From positions 62,001 through 126,000 of the forward strand of contig JANATF010000004.1 of NCBI GenBank assembly GCA_029449245.1: a DNA stretch of 64,000 bases. Reading direction: 5' to 3'. The translations under genes were made by a program, and so were the position numbers. Of the stretch, positions 41,002 to 52,600 are shown one piece after another. Positions within the stretch are counted from its first letter, which is position 1, and every line of letters starts with the position of its first letter. The notes under the pieces are model-generated. The model had not been told where the DNA came from, did not search any database, and was given only the letters and a program-made list of their open reading frames with translations. Origin of the DNA: Mortierella alpina (lineage: Eukaryota; Mortierellomycota; Mortierellomycetes; Mortierellales; Mortierellaceae).

Positions 41002-43039
41002 GGAGGCAGACGAGGCCAGTCGGCGTCAGGAATGGCGTGAGAGGAGACAGCGGAGACAGAGAGGATTAGGCGTTCAAAGAGGAGGAGGGGAGAGGGGGAT
41101 CGGGTGCCTGCTTGTCTGCTTGTCTGTCATGAACAAGAGAAGAAAAAAGGGCTGGTCAGCAACGCTGCAGCGGTCATTCTTTTTTTTGCAGGTGCAGTCT
41201 ATGTATGGACTGGCCAGACTGCAATCAATCCGCTGGCTGAATGCCCCGTCTTTTTTGCTGTTCCCGTTTGCACTCTTGTCGTGCGTCTGCACGAAGAGGA
41301 GAGGGAGGCACCAGGAGGCATGTCTGGTGTGCAGATTGGGGGTTCGGATGTTCACTGCCCTGGCGACAGGAGACAGAGTCCTGCAAGGTGCAGGCTGGCT
41401 GCTGGGTGCCTCCCCTGAGTACGTGGAGGTGCATCTGTCGTGTGGACATACCTCTGCAGATGGATGACGATGGAGAGGCCGAGCGAGGGAGAGATGTGGA
41501 GGAGAATGAGGAAAGGCGAGAGACAGTGCGAGTCAGTGCGGAAGGGGTGCGAGAGGGTGTGCGAGAGGTGAGAGAGGTGAGAGAGGTGAGAGTGGTGAGA
41601 GAGGTGTGAGCGTGAAGGAGTGTTGAAAAAAAAAAAAAAAGAATAGAGGAAAAACGAACCACAACCACTGGCCCAGGTACACAAACGCCGTTCAACGGCC
41701 TGTTCTGGCGCTTCCTCAAAAATAAACACAGACGAGGAACAAACAAGGTTCCCCCCTGACCCTGCCTCGTCTCCGCTCGTGCAGCCACCTGCCTCGCTTC
41801 CTGGCCCTCTCCTCCGCTCCGAGCCCTCTTCGGCCCCGCTGGCCATGCTGCAGTCCTCCAGACAGCAGATCAGCGCATTCCTCGCATGCCGAGAGTCCCT
41901 TGCGGACACGCCTCTGTTATCAGTCCCGCCTCTGCAAATGAACCACCCTCTGCGCCATGCTCTTTTTCCGGTTCCAGCTCGAGAAACCTTGCTACGGGAG
42001 CACTCTTAGGATTGAGATTGTCCGAAAGGCTCGCCTACCCCTCCTCGCTCATGTTGGTGCTCACAACACTAGAATTGATGCTGCTGTTGAAGACCTAAAA
42101 AAAAAACACCGCAAGGAGGAGGCCAACGAGGACGCCTCTCAGGAACGAGGAGCTAAGATGGTGGGAGTGAAAAGAAAAAAGCTGCTATTGTGCTCTCTTC
42201 TCGCATCATCTTTATTGACAACAGAGGCACCCGCGAACTTTAACGCTGAATGACTTTCAGTAGCAGGAATCTACTGACGGTCGAGGGCGTTGTTGTAGAA
42301 ACTACTTCGACTTGGCACCATCGTGCCCACCGGCTCCGACACAAGGACGTACCTGGATCCTGTGTGGATATGATATCATTTATCACCTCGGTGAAAATAT
42401 ACCGCCTTGGACACGCTAAGGGAAGTAGCGTCCACGAACAAGGTTTGAGAGCCCCAATTTTGATTGCGAACTAAATCCTCCCAGGCCATGAGAGCTGTTT
42501 GAGGGGGAAAGAAAGATACGGTGCCGTTATTTCCTACACATATAGGAAATAACACCAGCGTTAAGTGCCTGGTTCTTCGACATTTTTTCTTTCCACTCAA
42601 CGCGTTTCTCCTATCCTTCTCCTTCGCTAACGTTCTTTGGTCACCTCTTTCCCTACCTCATCCCAGTCCACCCTTATTTTGATCCCTCAGTCCGGTGGTC
42701 CACCTCCCCACTCTGTCCATTCGCCGGCTAACGTGCTTGCAGCTTCTTTGAATGTGGATGTAAGAAGGTTCTTTTAGCTCATGAGGCCGGTGGTTTGGGG
42801 GCGTCGACACGGACTTGGGTGTCGTTTCTTGGACTTCCCGCTGCGAGTGCTTGGTGGCGAGGCTGCTTTGTGGCCCCTCCGACTACATGGAGAAGTCTGT
42901 GAATTCACTTTTGGGGTGGCACATTCCACGAGTCTAGTTTCGCTGGTTGCGTGTGTATGTTGTTGTCGAATTACGAAGCTGTTGGATACTAGTCACGATG
43001 TTCTTCAACAAACGGCTTAGGATCGACTGAGCACACTAT
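41002..43039. other. Gene-poor stretch
   Basis: About 2 kb with only unrecognised short frames. It holds a 9-bp minisatellite (41563-41607), a poly-A run (41626-41640) and, at 41957-42253 (+), a 98-codon ATG frame with a Lys-rich centre and no family match. The leader of the preceding membrane-GT gene lies at its left end. Confidence 0.4.
41563..41607. repeat. 9-bp minisatellite, five units
   Basis: Five head-to-tail 9-mers of gagaggtga (fourth copy gagtggtga, fifth gagaggtgt), about 560 bp upstream of the membrane-GT start codon. Confidence 0.85.
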
Positions 43040-43481
43040 ATGCTGTTCGCCAAGGACATTGCTGGACAAATGCGACATCGGAAGGAACATCGCCATAAGG
43101 TAAGCGATTAACTTTGGCGTGGATATATCGAATACATCTCAATTATCTACTGTTCAGCTTATTCGACTCGGGAGCTTGGACACTTTCCAGGAGGATCCTG
43201 AGTACATTGCTTGGGTAGGAGGCATGACGGAGCTACTTCACTCAATGCGGCACCTACGACGTGAACAATCTAGACTTCAAAGTGTCATTCAGCACACCGC
43301 AGCAAAAGAAACAGTGGGTGTGATACTCAATGACCAGACCACAATAAAGGAAACACGTCGTGTGCTTGTACACAGTATTCAGACAGAGTTCAGAGGTGTC
43401 ATCGTAGAGGAAGCTGCAACAGAATCGACTGGAAAGAAAAAGACAGCACAAGGCATCATCAATTCGATTATGAACGCGTGA
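43040..43481 (+). CDS. Small unrecognised protein, possibly a gene remnant
   Basis: Not recognised. An ATG at 43040 opens a 20-codon exon (MLFAKDIAGQMRHRKEHRHK) ending exactly at a gtaagc donor. A ttcag acceptor at 43157 restores a 108-codon frame (LIRLGSLDTFQEDPEYIAWV onward) to a stop at 43481. The joined product is 127 aa, apparently mostly helical, Glu/Arg/Gln-rich, with no Cys and no membrane span. The frame preference and the fit of both splice sites favour a coding origin. However, it has no homologue I know, lies in a gene-poor region, and could be the surviving piece of a decayed gene or mobile element. Intron 58 nt, phase 0. Confidence 0.35.
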
Positions 43482-44770
43482 TGGAAGCTGATGTTGATAG
43501 ACGATCCAACACCGCTACAAGACAGAGCGTAGGAAATGGACACGGCTGTTCAAGGATATTCTGCACCCACTGTTGGATCCGATATACAGATGTGCAAACT
43601 GGGAGCATTGTATCATATTCGATAGGCGCATGAACGGCCACATCGTAAGCCAGCAGAAGCGACATTTCAATGCAGCATTCATCAGATATCTTGTCAGCTT
43701 TGGATAGTCTACTATGCCTAAAATAGAAGGATATACGACGCCCAGCCATGTCCCTAAACGCTGCCTCTTACCCTCACACCCCTTCGAGCGAGGCGTTTAC
43801 ATGTGGAGGAGCATCTGTCAGCAATGGCCAATTTCACACTTGCAGCTCTGTACCGATTGGGTGATCGTTGCACCTGTCATTATGGTTACCAAGCAGAAAA
43901 CATCAATGCATTACTGGGGTGCGTGAGCATTGACTTTTCGGTAACGCCGTGATTGCTGAAGCATTTTTGAGGACACCATGCATGTTGGTCAAATCAAGAC
44001 TTCCTAACCTCATCTCCCCCTTCTCAGCTTCATGCATTACTGATGCAGGACTATATGGCTATTTTCAGACGTGTTTGCGAACGATTATCATTGTCTCTGC
44101 GTAGAGATACACGTTCGATGACCTACCCCTCTCCCGCTCTTTCTTCCTAAGATCCACTGTGTTAGATGGTACACGCTGGAGTAGGGGTGCTCTACAACGG
44201 CTCTTATTTTTTTTTGAGCGGATTGAGACCTGGTGCTCACTTCGTGCTTCTATTGTGTGGGTTGACTATTCTCCGCGTCAGCAGCTCTTCGCTGCTGGCT
44301 TATGTGATAGTCTTTGTCTTCGCCCTCAAGATCAACAGATTTGGGCTACCTCGCCCTCGGGTTTATGTGAAAATAGTCGCTGGATTATATCAGTGACTCC
44401 CCTTCGCCCTCGGCCTACGAAGAACGCGTTGAGCATAGCTGTCAGTAGCGCGGACGCCCTACGAATTTTTTTTTGTCATGGTTTATTGATTTTTTTCTGT
44501 ATCTATGAGATTGTAAGGAGACCAAGGAACCTCACACTGTTTGATCTACGACCAGCAAAGATCAAAAACTGCAAAAGAGCTCCAAGGTACCCTTTTTTTT
44601 TTTTTTCTGCTACGCTCCCAACTGGATGAAACAAAGATGTAGAAGAAAAAAAAAGAGACAGAGTTCTCTACACTAAAGAACTCTTGAGCGCCTCTTTTTT
44701 TTTTTTTTAATGGAACAGCTCATCTCAAGCAGATCAGAGGTTGCTGAGGTACAAGAACAGAGTGGGTAAT
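43482..44770. other. Gene-poor stretch with T-runs
   Basis: About 1.3 kb without recognisable genes. Poly-T/poly-A runs at 44589-44604 and 44694-44709 lie downstream of the LPMO-like gene B. Short overlapping frames in several phases (44159-44629, 44166-44396) show no family features. Confidence 0.4.
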
Positions 44771-45579
44771 TTACTTGCCGATTTGAACATCCTAGAGAGA
44801 TACAAAATAATATAGTTTCAGACAAACATGCAAAGCAGATTACGAGTGACCCCAAATGAACACCAAAAAAAAAACGTTGACCCGAGGTTCCCATGTCAAG
44901 TTATACTTACAGCGCAAGAGGTGTACCACTCGTTCTTGTTCAACATCCAGCGCCACTGGAGCAAGTAGGTACCGGAGGCACGGACTGGGACCTTGAAGCA
45001 TCCACCGCAGGCACGACGATCCTCGTTCTTGCCAGGCATGCAGTTCTTGTAGGGCAAGGTCGCGATCGTGTTCTTGAGCAACTCCCTCTGGGTAATATCC
45101 TTGCCGTTACGGACCTTGGACAAGTTGATCTGAACACGAGTGGCAGACTCGCTCTTCTTGGCGTGGTTCTTGGCAGGCCAGCGGACGCAGAGCGTATCAC
45201 CAACAGTGGTGACGGTCATACGGCCAAACTTGCCACCGTAGGCCTTCGACACAGGGTTGGCACGGGTCTCATCCGAACCAGGCTCAGCACCGGCCTTGCG
45301 GTTTGAGCAAGGAAGTGCAGAGTCGGGGTTCTTGTTGTCCTGCTGGTAGTGGCGGTTGGGGTAAGCAGAGTCAAGAGATCCAAAGGCCTTGTTGAGAGGG
45401 AAGCGGCGAGCATATCCGAGGCACTTGCCTCCCTTGTCAGACCAATCGGGCTTCTTGGGGTTGTTGAACTTCCAGTCAAGGCACTCGACCCAGGAGTGGG
45501 CCTCGGCCTGAGGAGCCTGGGAGGTGAAAAGCGCCAAGGTGGCGACGACGAGGACAGTGAAAGAAGACTTGAGAACCAT
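44771..45579 (-). CDS. Secreted LPMO-like histidine-brace protein B
   Basis: Exons 44911-45579 and 44771-44791 (intron 119 nt), 229 aa, a clear paralogue of the protein at 12282-13079. The signal peptide is residues 1-27 (VLVVATLALFTSQAPQAEA), leaving His28 as mature residue 1 (HSWVEC). The shared brace candidates are His139 (VRWPAKNH) and Tyr219 (EWYTSCADV). The CADV motif is formed across the intron, with the 21-nt last exon encoding DVQIGK. Other strictly shared blocks are GYARRFPL, RHYQQD, CGGCF.VPVRASG.Y and LQWRW.LN. Shared Cys suggest three or more disulfides. By fold this should be a copper monooxygenase acting on an extracellular or wall polysaccharide; no carbohydrate-binding module is present. 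The strong G/C third-position bias (many CTC, AAG, GAC) suggests higher expression than copy A. Confidence 0.78.
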
Positions 45580-48436
45580 GGCTGATTATAGAGTCGGGAG
45601 ATGGGGTTGTAGATGAAGATGTGGGGGTTCGTTTACGGGTGAGAAGGGCGGGAACGAAGGGTGTGTTCGAGGAGGGTAAGGGAGGAGGAGGAGGAGGAGG
45701 GTGGGTTGCTAAGGTGTAGCGTGTAAGTGTAGGGGACAGAGAGAGGAAGGAGGATTGACAAGGACCAAATTCAGGAACGCACATCCCTCCAGTATTTATA
45801 TGAACCGCATATCTTTTTGCTGTCGCGTTTCTTTTTTTTTTTTTTTCGTGGTCCTTGGTGTCTTTGTCCCCATTGCCCGGCAGACAATAAGCGGTGCCCG
45901 AGGAAAGTCCACAAGGGCAGCAGGCATGGTTCTCCAACCCGCGAACTCTTTCTTTGTCCCGCTTTGAGAGCACCAGCCCGTCTATTCCAACTGCACAAAA
46001 AGAAAAAGCCCGCTCCAGCCAGCATGGGCCTTTCTGTCGACTGTCCGATTGTTGAGCACCTGCTAGCTTATTATTTGCACTAAAAACAACACACTCAACG
46101 GCAGAAAATAGAACACCGAGAAAAAACACAAGGGCACTCTGACCCCTCCCTATAGGGATCTTTTGCTCCACCTATCGTCCAGTAGTGGCTCTGCATGGTG
46201 GGAGTGTGAGGGTACTCGCTTATACAGCGGTTAATTGAACTATAATGTGGTAGCCAAGAGCACGGATTAGCCCAACCTGATAGACTATGTATGAAAGATC
46301 TCAAAGCAAAAAAACAGGGGGAGGAAAGAGGAGGACCTGAATGGGTGGTAAAGCTCTTCCAGTAGGTCAAAATCCATACCCAACGGCCACGCTCCAGAGC
46401 AGCTTGACGAGCTGATAGGTCAAGTGGGGAAATATCACTGTCCACAGGTGTACACACACTACAGGTCAACGTTCAGCTCATCTCTAAATAGGACATTGCG
46501 GAGCGTTCTGTCCTCGGTACTCTAGGGCGTGTATCTCATGGACCAGGGGAGCGCCAGAGAGATATTGATTCTATGGGTTGTGTCTATCTTTGCAACATCT
46601 TTGAATGCATGCCCAAACCGTCTTTGTCCTCTAATTGTGGCCATTTACCTGTCGTGCCAAACGCCAAAATCTCCGCGGTTCTTTCTGGCTGTAGCCGTCT
46701 CATTCCTTCTTTGTTTTCATGGTCCGGTTCGCGAGAATAAGTGACAAGTCTATGGCTGAGAGGATACTGCCCCCACCATTGCTACTGTGTAGTATGGCTC
46801 TCGTTTGGCGTTATTTTTTGTACATGTAATCCATGAGCTGCTACCGTTACGACGCGATTCAAGTATTGAACGGTCAGCCAAAAAAAAGAGGCGTTCTCGT
46901 TCGAGAAAAGAATATGCCTTCTTGTCAAGGAGAAGAGCACCAATTTAAACAAAGTTCTATGCATTGCTGTACACACTGCGTACAATACACCGGTACCAAC
47001 GAACCAATTTGCAAATGTCTTTGTCCATTCCGCCTGTTCAACGTTGGGCCCATTCATACATTTGGCCGCTGCGGCTCACCTCTATTTCTTTTTTTTTTAT
47101 CTATATCGATCGTCGTCAGCACAATTGAATTGCCGCAGGGTGACACTATACTGGTTTTTTGGCGTTGCTAAGCCAGTCGATGCGTTCAATGGCGCACACC
47201 CTCCAGAGAGGTTGAGGAATGGCGAGAGCAAGGCCTGAAGAAGAGTAAAAAAAACTCCCAGGAGGGCTCACAGATATGGCCACTGAAGATAGATTTCTCT
47301 ACAGTAGGGGTTATATTTCAAGCGGTTTTTTTTCTTATGGATGGCGTTTCTCCACCATCAGGGTCGACCAAAAATGAAAACCATAGCATATGAAATGGAA
47401 GCGCTAGAACCAAAAATACTTTGGCGTGCGTGACAAGAGAGAGCCGTAAACCTTTGTAACCCGCTGCCCAAACTCATCAACAACAACAAACATGAAAACA
47501 AGAGTTCCTCTCAGCCCGGGGAATGTAACCCAGGTCACTGTTACACGACCGGTGGGTCCACTCTGGTCATTTGGACATTTCATACGACGCGTTTGTTACG
47601 GCTATCAACGACTATCATATACCCCACGAGACATACACACAACAAGACAAACACGACGCAGCACATGCCCGACAAATTGTCGTGTTGCATAGAGTACATA
47701 TCTGGCGTTGGTTCTCTATTAAAGGCCAGAGAAACCAAGACGTACCTCAAAGACATGATGGAAAACGACCTTTGGCTGTACTTAAAAAAAAGGTATGGCA
47801 CAAGCATTGTGCATGAAATATTGGGCGCAAACCGAGCGCCATCCTACAGGACAAAAGTACTTTCCTCCAGTGGTGGACTCGTACAGTATGCACTGCGGTT
47901 TGGCTCAATCTCGTAGAGTATGGGTCTATCAAACCTTGCATGACTCTGATGTGAGGTCAGAGATGACACTTTGTGGTCTCAAGCACGTCAACACACGTTG
48001 GTGTGTGCACACACACTGGAACACTGTTCCTCAATGTGGGGCACAGCTGTGGTGTAACTGTGCTCTGCATGGCAGGATATGAGATCTTTTAAGGATTGAG
48101 TTGACCCCAGACTGATTGTGGAGTTGTTGTTGGTTGCCACGCAAAAAACGCAACTAGAGACGCGTGCTCTGTGGTCCCAATGTGTCAGCGTAGAATAATC
48201 TACAACAGCGACCTAGACAGCGCGCGGCCTGGATCGCTTCTTGGAGTATGACCCAAAAGCGATCAAAACCACCTTTGTCCACCGTCCATCCATCACCAAG
48301 ACTTTTTCATCCCCTGGCCGTACCCCGTGGATCCCCATGGATGGACTATATAACTTCTGGGCACACCATGGAACACGATCATCCCGTCTTTTTTTCACCT
48401 CAAGACTAACGGCGGAAAAAAAAACACAATCCAGTC
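45580..48436. other. Gene-poor stretch upstream of the AT-hook protein
   Basis: About 2.9 kb. It includes the promoter of LPMO-like gene B at its left end. Overlapping short frames at 47492-47941 (+) lie in three different phases and may be remnants of a broken reading frame, but no family is recognisable. TA-rich blocks and poly-T runs (45831-45846, 47091-47098) occur. No tRNA or inverted-repeat element was found. Confidence 0.4.
48347..48353 (+). promoter_or_regulatory. TATA-box candidate for the AT-hook gene
   Basis: tatataa lies 84 bp upstream of the ATG at 48437, a typical spacing if the leader is 50-60 nt. Confidence 0.4.
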
Positions 48437-49483
48437 ATGGACATGAACAACCACATCAGTATTCAGGCCATGGCGACGATCCGCGATCTGGATCAAGAGC
48501 TGGACGAGTTCCTGGCGGATATGGACGGGTGGTCATTCAGTCATGAACCAGACCCTAACACTGGTGCCTTGTTCCCACTCCCGTCCTTCAACACGCACAA
48601 CACAACACACCTCGCCTCCTTTCCGGCGCTCGGCTCGACGGCCGCACCCCCCATTCCCACGAATACGTCCTGCTCGATCGTATTGAGTTTCGAACAATCC
48701 CAGCCTCATACCCCCAGGCCGCACATCAGTTCGGCTGCAGTGGTGTGGCCAGATGGCTACCCGGACGCGCCAGCTTACCTGGGCGAAGCCATACTCCCGC
48801 CCAGTCCATACCCACCCGTTACCCATACACCTGCGCTGAACCCATTTGTATCAGGCTCTCAGAACGAGAGCAGCGGTAGCAGAGCCTTCACCCCATGTTC
48901 CAGCGCCATGATGCCAACAGACACCGTGAACTTTTACGGCCCTGGCCAGAATCATGACCTCCTCCTCATTGCGACACGAGCGAGAAACAGGTCTACAGGG
49001 GTACAAACACAAGCACAAGCAAAAGCACAAGTAAAAGCACCAACAGCACGCGCAGTGGCCCGTCGTTCTAGAAAGCGTCTGTTGTTCTTAAAACCCTTGG
49101 ACGCGTCTGCATTCATAATCGCGTCCACATCACCAGGACCTCGCCACCAGCATCAACTCCAGCAGCACCACCACGACAGTGTCCTTCCTACGCCCACCAG
49201 GCGTGGTCGTCCACCGTTGAACCGCATAGGTGCGGCCACTGAGGGACACAATCGTAGCCATAGCCATAGCCATAGCCACAGCCACAGCCACAACCGCAGG
49301 ACCTCGGCCTGGCCATGGACGTCCTCTTCTACTTCTACCTCTTCTTCTTCGCCGTCGTGGTTGGGCCCTTCAAAGTTTTTCTTTCTGAAAGCAGAGTCCG
49401 GCCCGCCCGTGAAGAAGGACGGGCGTTCGAACAATTGTGTCAAGATGCTGAAGCGCTGCACCATGCAATCCAAGGGCTCGTAA
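48437..49483 (+). CDS. Low-complexity protein with an AT-hook-like motif
   Basis: An intronless 348-codon frame, not recognised as a family. The N-terminus (about 1-40) is acidic and helical, DLDQELDEFLADMDGWSF, resembling a transactivation-type segment. The middle is Pro/Ser/Thr-rich and disordered. TRRGRPPLNRIG (about 255-265) contains the RGRP core of an AT-hook, flanked by basic residues, followed by a His-Ser repeat (SHSHSHSHSH) encoded by a catagc/cacagc microsatellite at 49256-49293. The C-terminus is Ser-rich with a Lys-rich end. A nuclear DNA-binding role is suggested only by the AT-hook and acidic segment. A nearby in-frame ATG at 48443 would remove only two residues. A TATA box lies 84 bp upstream. 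Confidence 0.5.
   Translation: MDMNNHISIQAMATIRDLDQELDEFLADMDGWSFSHEPDPNTGALFPLPSFNTHNTTHLASFPALGSTAAPPIPTNTSCSIVLSFEQSQPHTPRPHISSAAVVWPDGYPDAPAYLGEAILPPSPYPPVTHTPALNPFVSGSQNESSGSRAFTPCSSAMMPTDTVNFYGPGQNHDLLLIATRARNRSTGVQTQAQAKAQVKAPTARAVARRSRKRLLFLKPLDASAFIIASTSPGPRHQHQLQQHHHDSVLPTPTRRGRPPLNRIGAATEGHNRSHSHSHSHSHSHNRRTSAWPWTSSSTSTSSSSPSWLGPSKFFFLKAESGPPVKKDGRSNNCVKMLKRCTMQSKGS
49256..49293. repeat. Hexanucleotide (CATAGC/CACAGC)n coding microsatellite
   Basis: About six imperfect hexamers in the AT-hook gene, encoding alternating Ser-His. Confidence 0.85.
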
Positions 49484-49622
49484 GATCGTCAGAGGCAACT
49501 TAGATACTTAGCCTACAGACATTGATACATAGATACATACGATATAAAGGATATCCATACATCGCGCAAAGAATCCGAAAGGAGAGAGTGAGAGGATCTT
49601 TGTGGGAGGGAGGGTTGTAGTA

Positions 49623-52600
49623 CTATTTTGGACTACTCTTTGTCGACGATGATGCTGGCCTAGACTGTGCAGCTTGGTGCCGACTGCTTCCAATTGCTCC
49701 TATGGAACCATAGGCGGACGGTGGTGGAGAAGTCATTGAGCTGGACTGGTTGGCATTGCCACCGCCACCGCTGCTGTTGCTATTGCTGTTGCTGTTGTTG
49801 GGGTCACTGGCACCCAAGCCGCCAAAGCTCGAGTATTCAAACGGTGACCTTGGCTGCTGCATCGAATGTGAGTGTGAATGTTGGTGGTGATGTGGCTGCT
49901 GTGGCTGTTGATGATGCTGGTGTCCACTTTGCTGAGGATGCATACCAAATGAGGAGCTGTTTATGCCAGCATTCGACCCAAAGAAACTGTCTGCAAACGC
50001 AGACGATCCTGCCTGCTGCTGACGAGACGATGGATACATGGCTTGGTCCAATGCAAATCCAGAGTTCCACTGACTATACTCAGACACGCCTCCTTGAGAG
50101 TCCGTCAAGGAACCTATCAAGGAGATCATCATAGAGGGGTTAATATTGTGAAAAGAAGGGTGTACGTGCTGTCCAAAAGAGTGTACAAGTGGTGTGCGTA
50201 GCTGCGTTTTCTACTTTACCATTAAAGTTGTTGGTGTCAAATCCAGAGTCCAAACCTCGCCTTGATGAAGAAAACGAATGGCCATTGACTGTTCCAATCG
50301 GCGACGGTAGTCCGTCGTGATTGCCAGCGCCCGTTCCGCTACTGCCCCAAAGATTGGACATGGGCTGGCTGCTGCTGCCGCTCCCGCTCCCACGGTCACC
50401 TCCAACAGCGCGCTTCGAGGCTGCAGCGCCCAGCGATCCATTGGAAAGGGTTGCGTCCAAAAGTGAGTACTCTGCCTCAAACTTGACAAATTCGTCAGAG
50501 TCGATCACCCCAGTCATCGCCAGCACGTCCTTAATCATCTCACCCCCTGCATTTCCAAGGTCCAGATCAGCTTCGTTGTAGCCCTCCAGCGAGCTCAACG
50601 GGGATCCAATAGCACCCGCACGGGAGGCATGGTGCTGAGGCTGGTTCTGTTGCTGCTGATGTTGATCCTGGTGACGTTGAAGCTGATGTAAATGTGAAGG
50701 ATGTTGCTGTGTCTGTTGCTGATGATGCGTCGCTGGTAAACTTGTCAGGAAGGAGGAGCCAAACGGAGAGTTCAATCCGCTGTCGCCAGCTGACTGCAAG
50801 AGAGGCGGTCCTGGCAACGACAGCCCAGATGTGGCCCAAAGATTGTGTCCAGCCATTGACGATGGCTGATAGCCGGTACTTATAGGCGCAGGCAGCTCAA
50901 GCGAAACCGGGGATGCCATACTCTTACTGCCCATGTTGACATCCCATGTAGAGGCCGCGGTGGGGAACGCGGAGAAACTAGACGCCGACCCAAACGATTG
51001 AGAATCTGCAATGTCCAGATTGGCAAACTTGCGTGTCATTCCCAAGTGGCCAAGATCGCCCGTAGAACTTCGTCCTGAAGTGGTTCGTTCCATTGCTGGC
51101 ATGGTTGGAGTGACCGGTACCCTGTTAGCCGTACCGCCATTACTGGGCTGCTCTTGTTGATGCTTTGCATTCGCACTTTGAGACGAGGTCGGCGAGGGTC
51201 CGTAGGAGTAGGGCACACGCGTAGGGGGGACGGGCTGCGCTGTACGTGGGGCGATAAAACTTGCAATGGTTGTTGCAGGTTGGGAGATAGGACTCGACAT
51301 GGAGGGCAGAGCTCCTTGACTTGACAGGGATCGCCTCGCCGGTGGGCTTTGTGCGCTCACTGGTACCTGTGCACTTTGGACGTGTGGTGGTGGTCGCTGC
51401 AGGACCTGGGTGGGGACTGACCGTGGCTGAGCTTGAGGCTGGTTCCTCTGAAGGATCTGCACAGGGTGATTGGCGGATCGCTGGGGAGGAGCATGCATTC
51501 CTGGCGCTCCGTTGTTGACAGGGCGCTGGTACGCAGAGTGCTGGGCATGTGCATGAGGGGGCGGTTGCATGGTGGCCAATACTGGTTGCTGAGTCGCACG
51601 GACTGCGCTACTGCTCTGGCCATTAACATAGGCGTCCTGTGGCCTCATCTGCGCCATCCTTGCCATGTTCGCAACGTTGATCTTTGCCTTTGCCCTTGCT
51701 CTCTCTGCTGCCTGCTCTGCCTCGTCCTCAGAGTCGTCTGCCAGCTGAGCGCCGCTAGTCAGCAAATCGATCGCATCCTCAACACGCCCTTCAGTCTGGA
51801 TGAGCGCCTTTCGGGACTCGCGCAACGGGAAACCCATATCCGTCATCCTCGTTACAACCAACTGTGAGGGGCGATAACTGGTCTTTGGCTTTGGAATCCT
51901 TGGAGGCGCAAGCTGCGAGGACGTCGATACTGGCGTTACTGGGGATGATTGTGATGCTGCTACAACAGCGGCTGCTACTGGTTTCGATATCGCCGCAGTC
52001 TGTGCTGCCATCGGGTGTGTCTTTACCGCTGATCCTGACGATGGTGGAGTGAACAAAGACGTAGAAGAGGATGAAGGGGGCGAGATGGATGCGTCCGGGG
52101 CCTGACTCGTTGCTGAACCATGCACAGCCTTCATTCCAGACAAAGACGTTGCAGGAGTAGCCATTGCGGATTCTGCAGACTGGTCCGTTTTGGATGACGA
52201 CGCTACTACCGAAACTTGAGAATCCTTGACAGCTGTCGAGGCGTCGTTGCCAGTCTTTCCCTTCTTCTTCTTTTTCTTCTTGTTGCTGTTGTTGCTGCTG
52301 TTGTTGTTATTCCCGTTCGGATCCGACGCCATGGCCTTGAGACGCTCCAGCTCTTTCTCCTCTTCCAACCTGCGCCTAAGATCGGCTTCCAGCTTTTCTT
52401 CTTGTTTCCGACGGGCAGCCTTGTCTTTCTCTGCCTCTTCACGCGCCAATGCCTCGTCTTTCCGCCGTTGTTCCTCCAACTGCGCATCCTTTCGGCTCTG
52501 TGCCTCCTTGATGGCCGCAATCGCCTTTTGGAGATGCTGCATTGTTGCCCGATATCGCTGGGCCTTGAGGGTATTAGCCTGTTTCGAGTTGGTCTTTGTC

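Noticed and set aside
47492-47941. Possible transposase remnant in overlapping frames
   Set aside because: Three phases share the coding-like character but none has a recognisable DDE, zinc-finger or other motif, so I could not support an element.
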